Shown: one piece after another, positions 1-10,500 of the stretch
Numbering within the stretch: position 1 is the stretch's first letter
How the letters are laid out: the number at the start of each line of letters is the position of its first letter
Assembly: GCF_010111755.1 (NCBI RefSeq)
Contig: NC_088962.1
Span: 124,001 to 188,000, forward strand
DNA from: Nakaseomyces glabratus
Taxonomy: Eukaryota > Ascomycota > Saccharomycetes > Saccharomycetales > Saccharomycetaceae
Length of the DNA: 64,000 nt
Direction of reading: 5' to 3'
Notes under the pieces: model-generated
Told to the model about the DNA's origin: nothing
Databases searched by the model: none
What the model saw: only the letters and a program-made list of their open reading frames with translations
Translations under genes and position numbers: made by a program

Positions 1-1978
1 TGTTTCTTAAAGAAGACCATAATGAATGACGAGCTGTATCCCATTGCTGTGCCGATCTGAAAGCATCAAGAGGTGAAGGCGGATTAACGCCATAAGGAAC
101 ATTATCTAGTCTGAATATATTGCAGGTATCTCTGGATCTTCTTATCTTACCTTCTGAAGTTGTTGTTATATTATTCTTCGTCAAATCCATGCCCATAATA
201 AACTCTTGAATACCACTTGGTAGCAAAAGCATTTCAAAATCAGAAGATAAAGCAGATTTCAAATGCTCTTTCTTCAAGTTCTGAGTATTTGATTCATCCA
301 ATGACAATTGTTCTTCAGAGTCACTTTCGATTTCCTCATAGTCTGAATCAGAGAAATCTGAAAATAGAGGTGCTTCCAATATAGGACTGTCAATATTCAC
401 TTCTTGCTCTTTATTATTATTCTCATCTGATGTATTGTCCATAGAGCCTTTGGCATTATCATTTTGTGGTTCAGCAGGTTTCGTTTGCTCAGACACTGAA
501 TTGATTTGAGTTGCGGCAGACACGCTTTGTTCGTGCGCTTTTTCCAATCTTTCTGCCAATGTTGTTCCAGTAGTGTTGATTTGTGTCTTTGAAATTGTGG
601 GAGTCTGCTCATTTGTTTGTTGAGTTATCGAATTTGAGCGCGAAGACATAGTAGCTACCAAAGAAGGAGGTGAATTTATTTTGCGTTCTTTTTCTATACC
701 ATGAGATGCTGCAACAGACCATTTTAAATCACCTGCCGGCCTGGCTGGAACCACAGCTGGTTTTAGAATGGTAGAACTTGTCATTCCATTTTGAGTTTGA
801 ATGTGCGTATGACTACCCTTTATTTCAGCTGTGTCAGTATTGAAGCCAGTGGTTGTCGGCCTAGATGATACAGGTGTCGAAGTTGTGGGCTTTTTCACTA
901 GAGGACTACGAGGAGTTGTATTTGCCGTTGAATTTTCAATTTTACTAACTATAGGAGATACCGACTCGCTCTTATTATTGCTCTTATCATCATTTTTATC
1001 ATCTGAGTTAGAAATAATGGATGAATCTGCTGACTGAGGTTTTGCAGCTGGTATTGATATAGTTGGTGGAGCATTTGCTGTAGCGATAGCAGCGTTTTTA
1101 GCGGCCACCTTTGCTGCTTTTTTAGCCTCTCTCTCTAGTTTCCTCAATTCCTTCTTAGAAAGTTTTGACGTGTCTATCGAATCCAAATCTATTGGTTCGT
1201 TGTTTTCGCCGCCTAGATTATCTTCTGAACTTTGTGCAGCAAAATATTGTGCCACTTCATGAGCAATAGCTTCATTTGAGGTTAAATCTAGAGTATCATA
1301 AATAGTTTCATCTTCCACAAAATCAGGTTCTCTGTTTGATTCGATGAAATATCGAATATCATCTTTGATAGCATTTACTTTTTGTGGATCTAATTCCTCG
1401 TTGGCTAACAACCTTAATGCAAGTTCCATTTGCTGCTGATGCCAACGATAACGAAGCTGTAATGCTTTTAGTTGGTCTTTCTTTTCATCGTTTGCTGCTG
1501 ATGCAGTCTTTTTCTTTTTGTTCAACACTATAAGTCGGTCAATTTCTATCTGAGCAGCTTCATATTGTCTTTCCAACTCGTCAATCTCTTGTGAGAGGTA
1601 ATCGGAAACTTCTTTTATCTCCTTTTCTTGAGGGCCCAGCGTGTCTGATTTTTTTAAACTTATATTAGAGTAAGCCTTCTCTTTTGAGGCCTTCTCAACA
1701 GCTTTATATTTTTCCATCGCAGTTTCTACTGACCTTCGGTATTCTAGCAGAGAGTCTTTATCTTTTATCTCTGGTGAGCTCTGCCATGATTTGATCTGTT
1801 CTCGTAGCCTTTGTAGTTTTTTTACTTCACGTTTAAGATCAGATTCGAGTTTCTCTTTTTGAGACGGATTATTTGTACAACTTTCATGCCTTTCATAATA
1901 ACTATCAAATATATCTAGACCTTCATTGATCTTTTTAAAGACCCTGTCTATTTCCTGTTGAAGTTTCCTATGAGCCAT
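1..1978 (-). CDS. NOT3: CCR4-NOT complex subunit Not3, C-terminus cut by the window edge
   Basis: Subunit of the CCR4-NOT complex, which controls mRNA deadenylation, decay and transcription in cytoplasm and nucleus. About 659 residues are present; S. cerevisiae Not3 is about 836, so roughly the last fifth, including most of the NOT box, lies outside the window. The first 230 residues are the conserved charged helical Not3/Not5 N-domain, with a start (MAHRKLQQEIDRVFKKINEG) that matches Not3 rather than its relative Not5. A serine-, threonine- and asparagine-rich linker follows. The NOT-box entry (DFEMLLLPSGIQEFIMG) lies near residues 575-600, and the motif NPPSPLDAFRS is close to the edge. The ATG at 1978-1976 gives the conserved N-terminus. 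In S. cerevisiae the gene on its 5' side is PRM2; here that place is gene-poor. Identity is firm. Confidence 0.95.
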   Translation of the reverse strand, partial: MAHRKLQQEIDRVFKKINEGLDIFDSYYERHESCTNNPSQKEKLESDLKREVKKLQRLREQIKSWQSSPEIKDKDSLLEYRRSVETAMEKYKAVEKASKEKAYSNISLKKSDTLGPQEKEIKEVSDYLSQEIDELERQYEAAQIEIDRLIVLNKKKKTASAANDEKKDQLKALQLRYRWHQQQMELALRLLANEELDPQKVNAIKDDIRYFIESNREPDFVEDETIYDTLDLTSNEAIAHEVAQYFAAQSSEDNLGGENNEPIDLDSIDTSKLSKKELRKLEREAKKAAKVAAKNAAIATANAPPTISIPAAKPQSADSSIISNSDDKNDDKSNNKSESVSPIVSKIENSTANTTPRSPLVKKPTTSTPVSSRPTTTGFNTDTAEIKGSHTHIQTQNGMTSSTILKPAVVPARPAGDLKWSVAASHGIEKERKINSPPSLVATMSSRSNSITQQTNEQTPTISKTQINTTGTTLAERLEKAHEQSVSAATQINSVSEQTKPAEPQNDNAKGSMDNTSDENNNKEQEVNIDSPILEAPLFSDFSDSDYEEIESDSEEQLSLDESNTQNLKKEHLKSALSSDFEMLLLPSGIQEFIMGMDLTKNNITTTSEGKIRRSRDTCNIFRLDNVPYGVNPPSPLDAFRSAQQWDTARHSLWSSLRN

Positions 1979-2733
1979 TTTGTTTTCCTGGTTGATATTA
2001 CAGAGACTAATACAATCGATACTATATCATTCAAATTATATTCAAACGCAATCTTGATTTTTACCGCAAAGGTTCTCTTATAGGGTGTTTTCTTTGTTGT
2101 TGTTTTTTTGTGACGTTTAGAACGTTAATGTCTGTCTATTTCAAATTCCTTGTAGTCGCTGTTTATGGGAATATGTTAGCGAGAAGAGTAAGTTTTCTAT
2201 AGTCTGGCAATTTGAAAGTGTCTTGCTAGATTTGGGATTAGTATCCTTTTTTTTTCTCTTCTTATTATTAATTTTGGTCAAGTTCTATAGTTCAACCAAT
2301 ATAGTCCTCCGAAAAGTACAAATATCTTCAAAGGGCAATTGAATCCACTATAATATAATACTTGTTTGTACAGTCCTTGTGAATGAAATCTAATTATAAG
2401 CAAGTATCGGTGTCTCACTAATACTATAAGTCTCTTTTCAATAGTGTGAAAAAAGAATTTTTATTCAATTACTGAAAAAAAAAATAAAGCGTACAGGAAA
2501 GCACTTAATTTTTTTTTTTCTTTGCTGATTTCTGGCAAGACCTCCCACTATAACCGATTGGAAGGTTATTGTGTTGGCACTCAGTATCAATATACGAGGT
2601 TTCTTCCTTGAATTCAAATTGTATTTCCCAATGTTCCCAAATGAGTTTCTGCCAACAATACAGTTTCTTGTTTCCCACGTCTCTTGTGATATTAAAGTCC
2701 TGATTTTCTGGGATTTGTTATTTCTCTCAGAAA

Positions 2734-2741
2734 TGACGTCA
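2734..2741. promoter_or_regulatory. Perfect ATF/CREB (CRE) palindrome
   Basis: The 8-bp palindrome TGACGTCA is intact. In yeasts this site is bound by the bZIP factors Sko1, Aca1 and Cst6. It lies 756 bp upstream of NOT3 and far from PAR32, so its target is unclear. The match is seen directly; function is inference. Confidence 0.4.
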
Positions 2742-3376
2742 TTTTTTCCCGCAATTAATGGATATTAGCCGGAGATTCAAACTGTTTCACTTAAGGTATT
2801 GGCGGGCCAGTCTAACTAAGAATGCATAAGTAAGTTGAACAAGCACTTTCTCTTGCTGTCTGTTTGTGTGGTCATAGCCATAAGCGGTGTAACTGGTATA
2901 TAACTGTAGATGCCAGGGTTATTTTAGCTAAGAGCCGACGCCAAAGAAATGTCAAATATCTTGTAAAAATTGTTCAATCTCGTGGTATCATACTACAGTA
3001 TTGCAATTATGGTGGTAGTTGAATTTGCCATTGGTTAATTGTTACCATCTTTATGTAATTGGGATTTGTTGAGGGCCTTATTATAGTTAAATTTGTCACT
3101 GGTAATATCTATTGAAATTTTGTTTAATAATCTCAACGATAACTGGAAACATTTCTTTCGACATTTGTTATTAATGTTTTGATATTGTGGCTTCTCCTTA
3201 TTACTACTGCTATTTGTTCATGTATTGTTAGTTTTTTTCATCATATATTGTGTAATACAAACTTGCAACTGTCCATGTATAGTATCTGGACCTTCCATAG
3301 TGTTGAGATAAGCGCCAGTAAAACGAAAATGGAGGAGTATACTTTGAACAAAGCTTGTCATATTTTATACCGTTTA

Positions 3377-3661
3377 GATTTCAGAAGTATGTAAATTTTC
3401 TGAATTGAATCTCTTGTAAAGAGGTTCGATCGGTTGTGTCATAAAGCACTTGTTCCGTAGTTCGTAAACTTCGGAGATCTCAAGCATCAGTAGACGATGC
3501 CTACGTTTGACCATGGCTAGGTTGTATAACCCAAGACATGCTAGTAGCATAGGATCCAATAGTATAAATATTACAGTTACAATTATGGATATTCTGCAAT
3601 TTTTTTTTTGACTTTGAAGGATTTTGATTCCAGAATTGTTTTTGATCTCAATGGTTGACAT
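3377..3661 (-). pseudogene. Small ORF with one membrane segment, possible remnant at the PRM2 position
   Basis: About 95 codons from an ATG at 3661. One strongly hydrophobic stretch (ISIIVTVIFILLDPMLLACL) is followed by a basic cluster (KRRHRLL) and a charged tail. It sits downstream, on the same strand, of another small ORF (3792-4025) in a different frame. In S. cerevisiae the gene on the 5' side of NOT3, on the same strand, is PRM2, a pheromone-regulated membrane protein of about 656 residues. Strand, position and membrane character fit a decayed PRM2, but I cannot align the two from memory, and a chance ORF remains possible. Confidence 0.25.
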
Positions 3662-3791
3662 TTTAAAAAATGCTTGACAATGTTTTATTACTGACAATAT
3701 AGAACTCTTAGCGATTAATAATCAAAGGAGTGCCCTTTATAATTGTATGAATTCCATTTTTAAAGAAACCGTAGAGCTGCTTAAGAAATCT

Positions 3792-4025
3792 TTACGAAAC
3801 ATTTAAATTTCTTTGTAACTCATCAGTTCTAGTATTATATTTATCAATATCCCCTATGAGAAGACATTGTCTTGCAATTGTATCGAGAGGTCGATTGGTT
3901 GGTTGTAATTGCTCTCTTCTCATAGCATGTATTAGAGAAACTGCTTTATCAAACACACTGTTGATATTTTTTATCTCCGTGTACTTCTTTATTAAGATGC
4001 CTAAATCTGTTATCATAAAAGCCAT
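3792..4025 (-). pseudogene. Small helical ORF, possible second piece of the same remnant
   Basis: This ORF has 77 codons from an ATG at 4025 and is soluble and helix-prone (for example FDKAVSLIHAMRREQL and DKYNTRTDELQRNLN). An in-frame stop lies just upstream of the ATG. It ends about 130 bp before the ATG of the next minus-strand ORF, and the two frames differ. I found no GTATGT donor or TACTAAC branch site between them, so splicing does not join them. It could be a decayed fragment of the gene that stood beside NOT3, a very small real gene, or chance. Confidence 0.22.
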
Positions 4026-5588
4026 ACAATAAGCTCATCTACCCGGTTACACTCGCCACTTTTCCAATGCTTGTATTTGCAGATTTATTATAGCTTTTAT
4101 TAATAAACAAATTTATCACAATTGTAGAACTAGTAAGATAAAATGTAGTCCATACAATGTATACTAGTCCAAATACTGAATTCAACGTATAACTTACCAA
4201 CACTACCTCCTCAAACTCTGTAATCTGACCACAGCCTTAGATATCCTGGATAATCAAATTAATATGATACATTCATCATGGATTGGGCACTAAATAATTG
4301 ATGTGTTTCAGGTATAAATAATTTGCTATTTATATTGTGAATGTATGTTTTATATGTGTTTCATAAATATTCAAGATTAGCATGTCTGAACGGTCGATAT
4401 CAATAGACAATATTCTAATAATTTAATTCTTGAGCTAATTACGAAAGAATCTTGAAGATATAGTATTTTCTACTATAGAAGTTCTGAAAAGTGTATCTTT
4501 TATTAGTCACTCTGTTACCTTTTTACTATGAAGAAATTTAAGCGCCTAATTGAGTTTATATATCTACAATAAATTTGGGAGACAAAAACTTAGACCCACA
4601 CATAAGATGCTATAAAACTCTGTTATAATGTTGCTTTGATATTCACAAGTCTGTCATAGTCTTCGGTATGAAAGATCACACTTCAACAATCACCCAGAAT
4701 TGTGCCTGACGCTGCTGGGTATTTTAAAGAGCATTCAGATAATCTTGGAGGAATGCAGAGTTATTCATGCCGCAGATGGCAGTAATTTGATAGTACTAAA
4801 TTTATGATAAGCCATTTTTTGTCATACCACATGCTGATCTCTAGTGATTATACTACCTACCGTTTTGCTCAATATTCCCAACCGAGCAGATGGTCAAATA
4901 AAGATGAACAGAGTATGTTTCATGGTGTTATAGATTCTAGCAAGAGGAAAACGCGACTTTGGCTGATTAAATACAGCCCCTCAATTTTTGTATCTCGGCT
5001 ACTTATTCGGAATATGCACCTGGGTTTACTATAGACAAGGTACTTATAGTTTAATTTCATTGTGGGGCAAGATCTGATATTGAGTTTCAACAATTATGTT
5101 AGAGCAATTTGAGGTCAGTTTCTTTATTCCCATAGAGAATCGGATGTAAGCTTTTGTGAGCCCGTGTTACTTATTTCTGCGGTTCCGATTTCTCTATAAT
5201 AGTAATTGATTCCTATGCTGTTGCAGCTTGAAGTTCTCCAATATCCGTGGAAGTAAAAATAAATCAATGTAATACTTTAATTACCACATGATTAGGATCG
5301 GGAGATCATTGCCGAAAAGTTCCCTAACTAATGCAGCTAGGCATCTAAACATATTTGATTGCCTATGTAACGAACTATGGTTTATCTTGAAATTGAATGC
5401 ATGGGGTCAGTTGGTGATAAAATTATACTAATATAACTGGACCCTTTATAGAATTAGAGAATAAATTATACCTCGTTATCTGGCTTTTCAACCATACCTG
5501 AGCTGGAGGGCAGAAATAGGGATTACTTGTGGGAAGAAGGGAGGAGGATAGATGAGGATATATAGACGTACACACTTTTATATGGAAA

Positions 5589-5596
5589 TGACGTCA
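5589..5596. promoter_or_regulatory. Second perfect ATF/CREB (CRE) palindrome
   Basis: TGACGTCA again, about 800 bp upstream of PAR32. It could be a distal PAR32 element or serve an unrecognised transcript. The match is direct; function is inference. Confidence 0.4.
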
Positions 5597-6398
5597 TTAT
5601 CATTATAAGCTCTTCATGTGTTGCTCATCATTGAAGCTCCCAAACACTAACAAAACGGGTTGCAAACTGGTATACTATTGAATAAGGGTGGAAGTGCAAC
5701 GTTCAATAGTGTGTGTGTACCCACACCTCGTTAGTCAACACCATTTGTATCTGTTTTAGCTGTCTAACGAGCTTTCAAAGTTATGTGCGCAATGACTGAA
5801 TACGCTTTGTGTGGCCAGAGGTTCTTGTCCGTACATGCAGAGAAATGAGGGAAGTTCACAGTACTAGCTCTTTTTTGGATAATTTTTTCTCAGCATTTTT
5901 TTGCATATCGCAGTGGCTGCTCTGTGGCTAGAGGCTAGAGCACAGGCAGTAGGAGGAATACATTCGAATTACGATGAGAGGAAAGGATCCACACACACCT
6001 TACCATCACGGCAACACAACTCATCCACCGAGACGTTTCAGCTGAATGACACTGAGAGAAAGAGGACTTTCTGAACACTCGACCCGCATTTGTGACTTCG
6101 TTATAATCTTGGAGATTGGCAATCGCTTCAAAATAATATAAATTAATCTTCATTATCTATAGAATACCACAATATATTTCTCAGTTCTCTGTATAGCAAG
6201 GGACTAGGAACTCTGATAAAACTACTTCTACGTCTGCAACTGAAGACTCAGGCATAGTGTTCAAGACATTATCTGTCAGGCTTAATTGTCGTTTTATATA
6301 TCAAGAACACTGATTTACAAGTATTGCTTAAAAGGTAATAGGTATTATAACAAATTTTTTAGACCACAAATTCTTTTCACTATCCCACCTTCTCAACA

Positions 6399-7016
6399 AT
6401 GACTGAAAAATATCGTATATCAACTGGCCGTGGTGGTGCAGGAAATATACACGCCAGTGACAGCAGGGCATCTCCAAAGCTAATTAAACAAGGTTCTCAG
6501 ACTCCTAGTATCTTACAACCTGTCTATAGTACTGGTAGAGGTGGTGCTGGTAATATGAGGAGGAATACAGACCCTAAACTGACAAGGAGGGCACAGGATG
6601 TTGATTCTATGAGTGAGGATTTGATCGATATTGATGAATTAATGGACCATGAGGATTATATAGAGCCGGTTAACCCTGTTGGTGCTCTCCAAGCAGATGA
6701 TAACGAAACAGCAGTAGACACTAGCATTGGTGGTAGAAAGCAATCAAGATCACACACATCAAGGTCTAGGTCAAGATCAAGGTCAAAATCCAGGCTTTCA
6801 AAGACCCTGAGTGCAACAAAGTCAAACACCAAACACAAACCTCAAGAAAAGGTTATAATCGGTCGTGGAGGTGCTGGGAATATAATATCACCTAAAAGCA
6901 GTAACCCTAAAGCCAAGCATATGCACTCCAAAAATCAAAATAATAAAGACAAAGACAAGACTAAAAAGAAAAAAGGATTCCTGTCGTCAATAACCAGTAT
7001 GTTCTCTTCCACCTAA
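6399..7016 (+). CDS. PAR32: Par32-like TORC1-pathway protein with GRGGAGN repeats
   Basis: Orthologue of S. cerevisiae Par32, a rapamycin-responsive phosphoprotein that inhibits the Mep1 and Mep3 ammonium transporters. It has 205 residues, against about 295 in S. cerevisiae. Three copies of the family repeat GRGGAGN(I/M) are visible at residues 10-17, 46-53 and 155-162. Between the second and third lie an acidic segment (about 70-90) and an arginine-serine dipeptide array (about 116-132). The C-terminus is lysine-rich and ends in a short hydrophobic patch (GFLSSITSMF). It is convergent with GLT1, the same adjacency as YDL173W-YDL171C in S. cerevisiae, which supports the name. Repeat and synteny make the identity firm; the exact role here is inferred. 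Confidence 0.9.
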   Translation: MTEKYRISTGRGGAGNIHASDSRASPKLIKQGSQTPSILQPVYSTGRGGAGNMRRNTDPKLTRRAQDVDSMSEDLIDIDELMDHEDYIEPVNPVGALQADDNETAVDTSIGGRKQSRSHTSRSRSRSRSKSRLSKTLSATKSNTKHKPQEKVIIGRGGAGNIISPKSSNPKAKHMHSKNQNNKDKDKTKKKKGFLSSITSMFSST

Positions 7017-7579
7017 AACCGGTACATTTTATGGGACATGGATTCCTCAACTTTGAATGATAATTTATCACACATTTTGGAATATACAGATTTGAATGTG
7101 GGCACCTATTTCATGTTTCAGCTGTCCACCATGATATCCTTATGGTCTCAGCCATCTCGCTCACCTAAATTTTAGTCCAGTTCCTATTGCATTTTACTTC
7201 TTCTGTTGACATCCAATTAAATGTTTTAATATTCAATTTAATAAGCTATGAAACAATCATATGGCGTTGGTCATATTCATACATATGCATCTTACACTCA
7301 ATTAATTAATAATTATTTAATTCTTTTGTGTCTTAATTAACAAATTTTCTTTTCTTTACAAGCTCTAACTTTGTTTAATATTCAATTCATTCTTAATAAA
7401 TAAAGTACAACATAAAAACATATAAATAAGCATAATAAATAATAGTTAAATAACATGACCTATTAGCTAAGCTAAGCTCTCGGTCTAATAAATAATTGTC
7501 CATTTTGAGTTTAAATCAATAGTTCATGGTTCCATAGAGAACCCAGGCCATCAGTAATAATTTATATCTGGTCGAAAAA
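7017..7579. other. Intergenic between convergent PAR32 and GLT1
   Basis: The two genes end towards each other here. The sequence is AT-rich, especially 7200-7450, as expected for two yeast 3' ends and polyadenylation signals. No gene or RNA was seen. Confidence 0.7.
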
Positions 7580-10500
7580 TCATACTGTGGCAGCTAGTTC
7601 CTCTAATAACCTGTAATCACGTTTCACAATACCACCGCTACCTGGGAGGTAAGTATCGCCCATTAAAAATTCGTCAACAGCGGCAGCACACTTACGACCT
7701 TCTTGAATGGCCCAGACAATCAATGACTGACCTCTTCTACAATCACCAGCAGCAAACATTTTACCGCCGTCAATATTGTATGATGAATGTGATAGTGTTT
7801 CAATTGTACCTCTTCTAGTCTTCTTGATGTTAGTATCGTTGTTCAGTAATTCTGGTCCAACGAAACCCATAGATAGTAACACAATATCAGCTTCATACAG
7901 TTCCTCACTGTTAGGGACTTCAACCATCTGCCAAACACCACTTTGTGATTTCTTCCATTCAACACGTGCAGTTTTAATACCTGTAACATTACCCTCTTCA
8001 TCACCAATGAACTCCTTAGATAAGATACAGTATTCTCGAGGATCTCTACCGTAATGTTCCTTAACTTCAGCATGACCATAGTCTACACGCATTATACGTG
8101 GCCATTGTGGCCATGGGTTATCCTTGGCACGCTCGTTTGGTGGTTGTGGTAGCAGTTCAAAATTAACAACAGATTTAGCGCCATGTCTAACAGAGGTACC
8201 CAAACAGTCATTACCTGTGTCACCACCACCAATGACGAGAACTCTCTTACCTTCAATCTGCTTCCTGATAGTCTCAAGATCGTTTGATAATAATGCCTTT
8301 GTATTTTCAGTAAGGAGGTTCATTGCGTAATCAATATTCTTCAATTCACGACCTTTTATTGGCAAATCTCTTGGAATAGTTGAACCAATTGCATACACAA
8401 CAGAGTCGTAGTTACTCTTCAGTTCATCAACGGTGATATCTTTACCTATCTCTGTGTTGGTAACGAATTCAATACCTTCAGCTGAGAGTAAATCTAGTCT
8501 ACGTTGAACAATAGATTTATCCAGTTTCATATTTGGAATACCGTACATCAGTAAACCACCACAGCGATCAGCTCTCTCAAACACAGTCACTGAATGGCCT
8601 GCTCTGTTTAACATGTCAGCACAAGCCATACCTGCAGGGCCGGAACCAATAATTGCAACGCGACGACCAGTCCTCGTGGAAGGAGGAGTTGGAATAATCC
8701 AACCTTCCTTGAAACCATTATCAATAATGATTCTTTCAATAGATTTGATACCAACTGGATCTTCAATGATTCCCAGGGTGCAAGCACCTTCACATGGGGC
8801 AGGACAAACTCTACCTGTAAATTCTGGGAAATTGTTGGTTTCTAACAACTTGTCTAGAGCAAGCTTCCATTGGTTCTTGAAAACAAGTTCATTGAACTTT
8901 GGAATAATATTTGATAAAGGACAACCAGTATCAGATTGACAAAATGGAGTACCACAATCCATACATCTAGCAGTTTGGTATTTTGCGTCACGCTTGGAGA
9001 CAGGCTTTGTGAATTCCTTCCAATCTTTTGTTCTAGTGGCAGGATCTCTATGTCCTTCGTGGCGAACATTGTATTTCATAAAACCATTCATCTTTACAAC
9101 CTTTTCAGCATTTTTCTCCATTTGCTTAGCATCAGGAACAGCTTCCTCCAAGTCTAACACCTTAGGTTCATGTAATGTGGACTTGTTGGAAATCACAGCA
9201 CGGGAAATAGCTTGGCGCTTGGCTGCCTGCATTTTTGCAACCTCTCCATTTGTAGCATCCAAACCAGGTTCTGCAGGAGAACCTAGCTTCTTTAGATATT
9301 CAGCTGTTGCATTTTCTTTTTCCTTTGCTTTTTCTTCGGCTTCCTTTAGTAACACCTTCTTGTAATCACTTGGAATAACTTTAACAAATTTTTTCAAGTA
9401 ATGGTTGAAGTTGCCTAAAATATTGGATGCTAATTCGGACTTCGTAAAGTTGTAATGTTCTTGAATCAAGTTCTTGACATAAGCAATTTCAACAGGGTCC
9501 TCTAAATGTTCAAGTTCGATTGTTTCTTTGTTTATCTTAGATAGGAATGCATCATAATCAGATGTCAAACAATAAGCAATACCACCAGTTGCACCCGAGA
9601 AGGCATTAATGGATTCTAATTGAGAAAGAACTAAGGCTCTACCGCCTGTCATATATTCAAATGCGTTATTACCTTTAACTCTTTCCACTACAATTGTGGC
9701 ACCAGAGTTTCTAACAGCGAAACGTTCACCTGCACTACCAGCAATGAATGCGGTACCTGAAGTAGCTCCATAGAAACATGTATTACCAACGATAACATTC
9801 TCATCACTCTTAAACTTGGAATTCTTTGGAGGTCTAACAACAATAATACCACCTGATAAACCCTTACCAACATAATCGTTAGCATCACCGTCAAGGATAA
9901 ATGTGATACCTGAAGCCAAAAATGCACCAAATGATTGGCCAGCAGAACCATTGATATTTGCGACAATGGTATCCCTTGGGAGACCATTCTCACCAAATCT
10001 CTTAGATACACGGTAAGAAAGTGTCGAACCTAGGGCACGGTCAGTGTTAACGATGTTGGCATCAATATTAACAGGTAGACCTTTATCTAAAGTAACTTCG
10101 GCCTCATCAATTAGTTTGTTATCCAAACGTGTATGAAGTTTATGGTCTTGTTTCTTGGTGAATCTTGTAGCAACACCAGGTCGAATAGTATGAGCTGGTG
10201 TTAAAATTGGTGTCAAGTCAATATTTATCACCTTTGGATTAGCATCCGCTCTTCTTCTTAATTTTTCGGAGTGACCAACCATTTCATCAATTGTTCTGAA
10301 GCCCAATCTGGCCATGATTTGTCTTAAGTCTTGAATTAGATAGTAGAAAAAGTTGATAACATGTTCTGGTTGACCTTTGAACTTGCTTCTTAAGTAAGGG
10401 TCTTGAGTAGCAATACCAACTGCACATGTGTTGGTATGACATCTTCTTAGCATGACACAACCCATAACAATCAATGGAATTGTAGCTAGTGTAAATGATT

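Larger units (their letters stand above)
1979..6398. other. Long gene-poor intergenic region between NOT3 and PAR32
   Basis: This 4.4-kb stretch is very long for a yeast intergenic region. It joins a chromosome-IX-like gene (NOT3) to chromosome-IV-like genes (PAR32, GLT1), so it contains a rearrangement breakpoint relative to S. cerevisiae. It is AT-rich with several poly-T runs. I see no convincing gene. Two short minus-strand ORFs near 3377-4025 may be remnants, and a plus-strand ORF of 76 codons at 4804-5034 matches nothing I know. Two perfect TGACGTCA palindromes lie at 2734 and 5589. The right end must hold the PAR32 promoter. Confidence 0.8.

Noticed and set aside
4804..5034. Plus-strand ORF of 76 codons in the NOT3-PAR32 region
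   Set aside because: No motif or family recognised and ordinary length for chance ORFs here.
9688..10011. ORF in another frame of GLT1 (107 codons)
   Set aside because: Shadow of the conserved GLT1 frame; repetitive hydrophobic composition.
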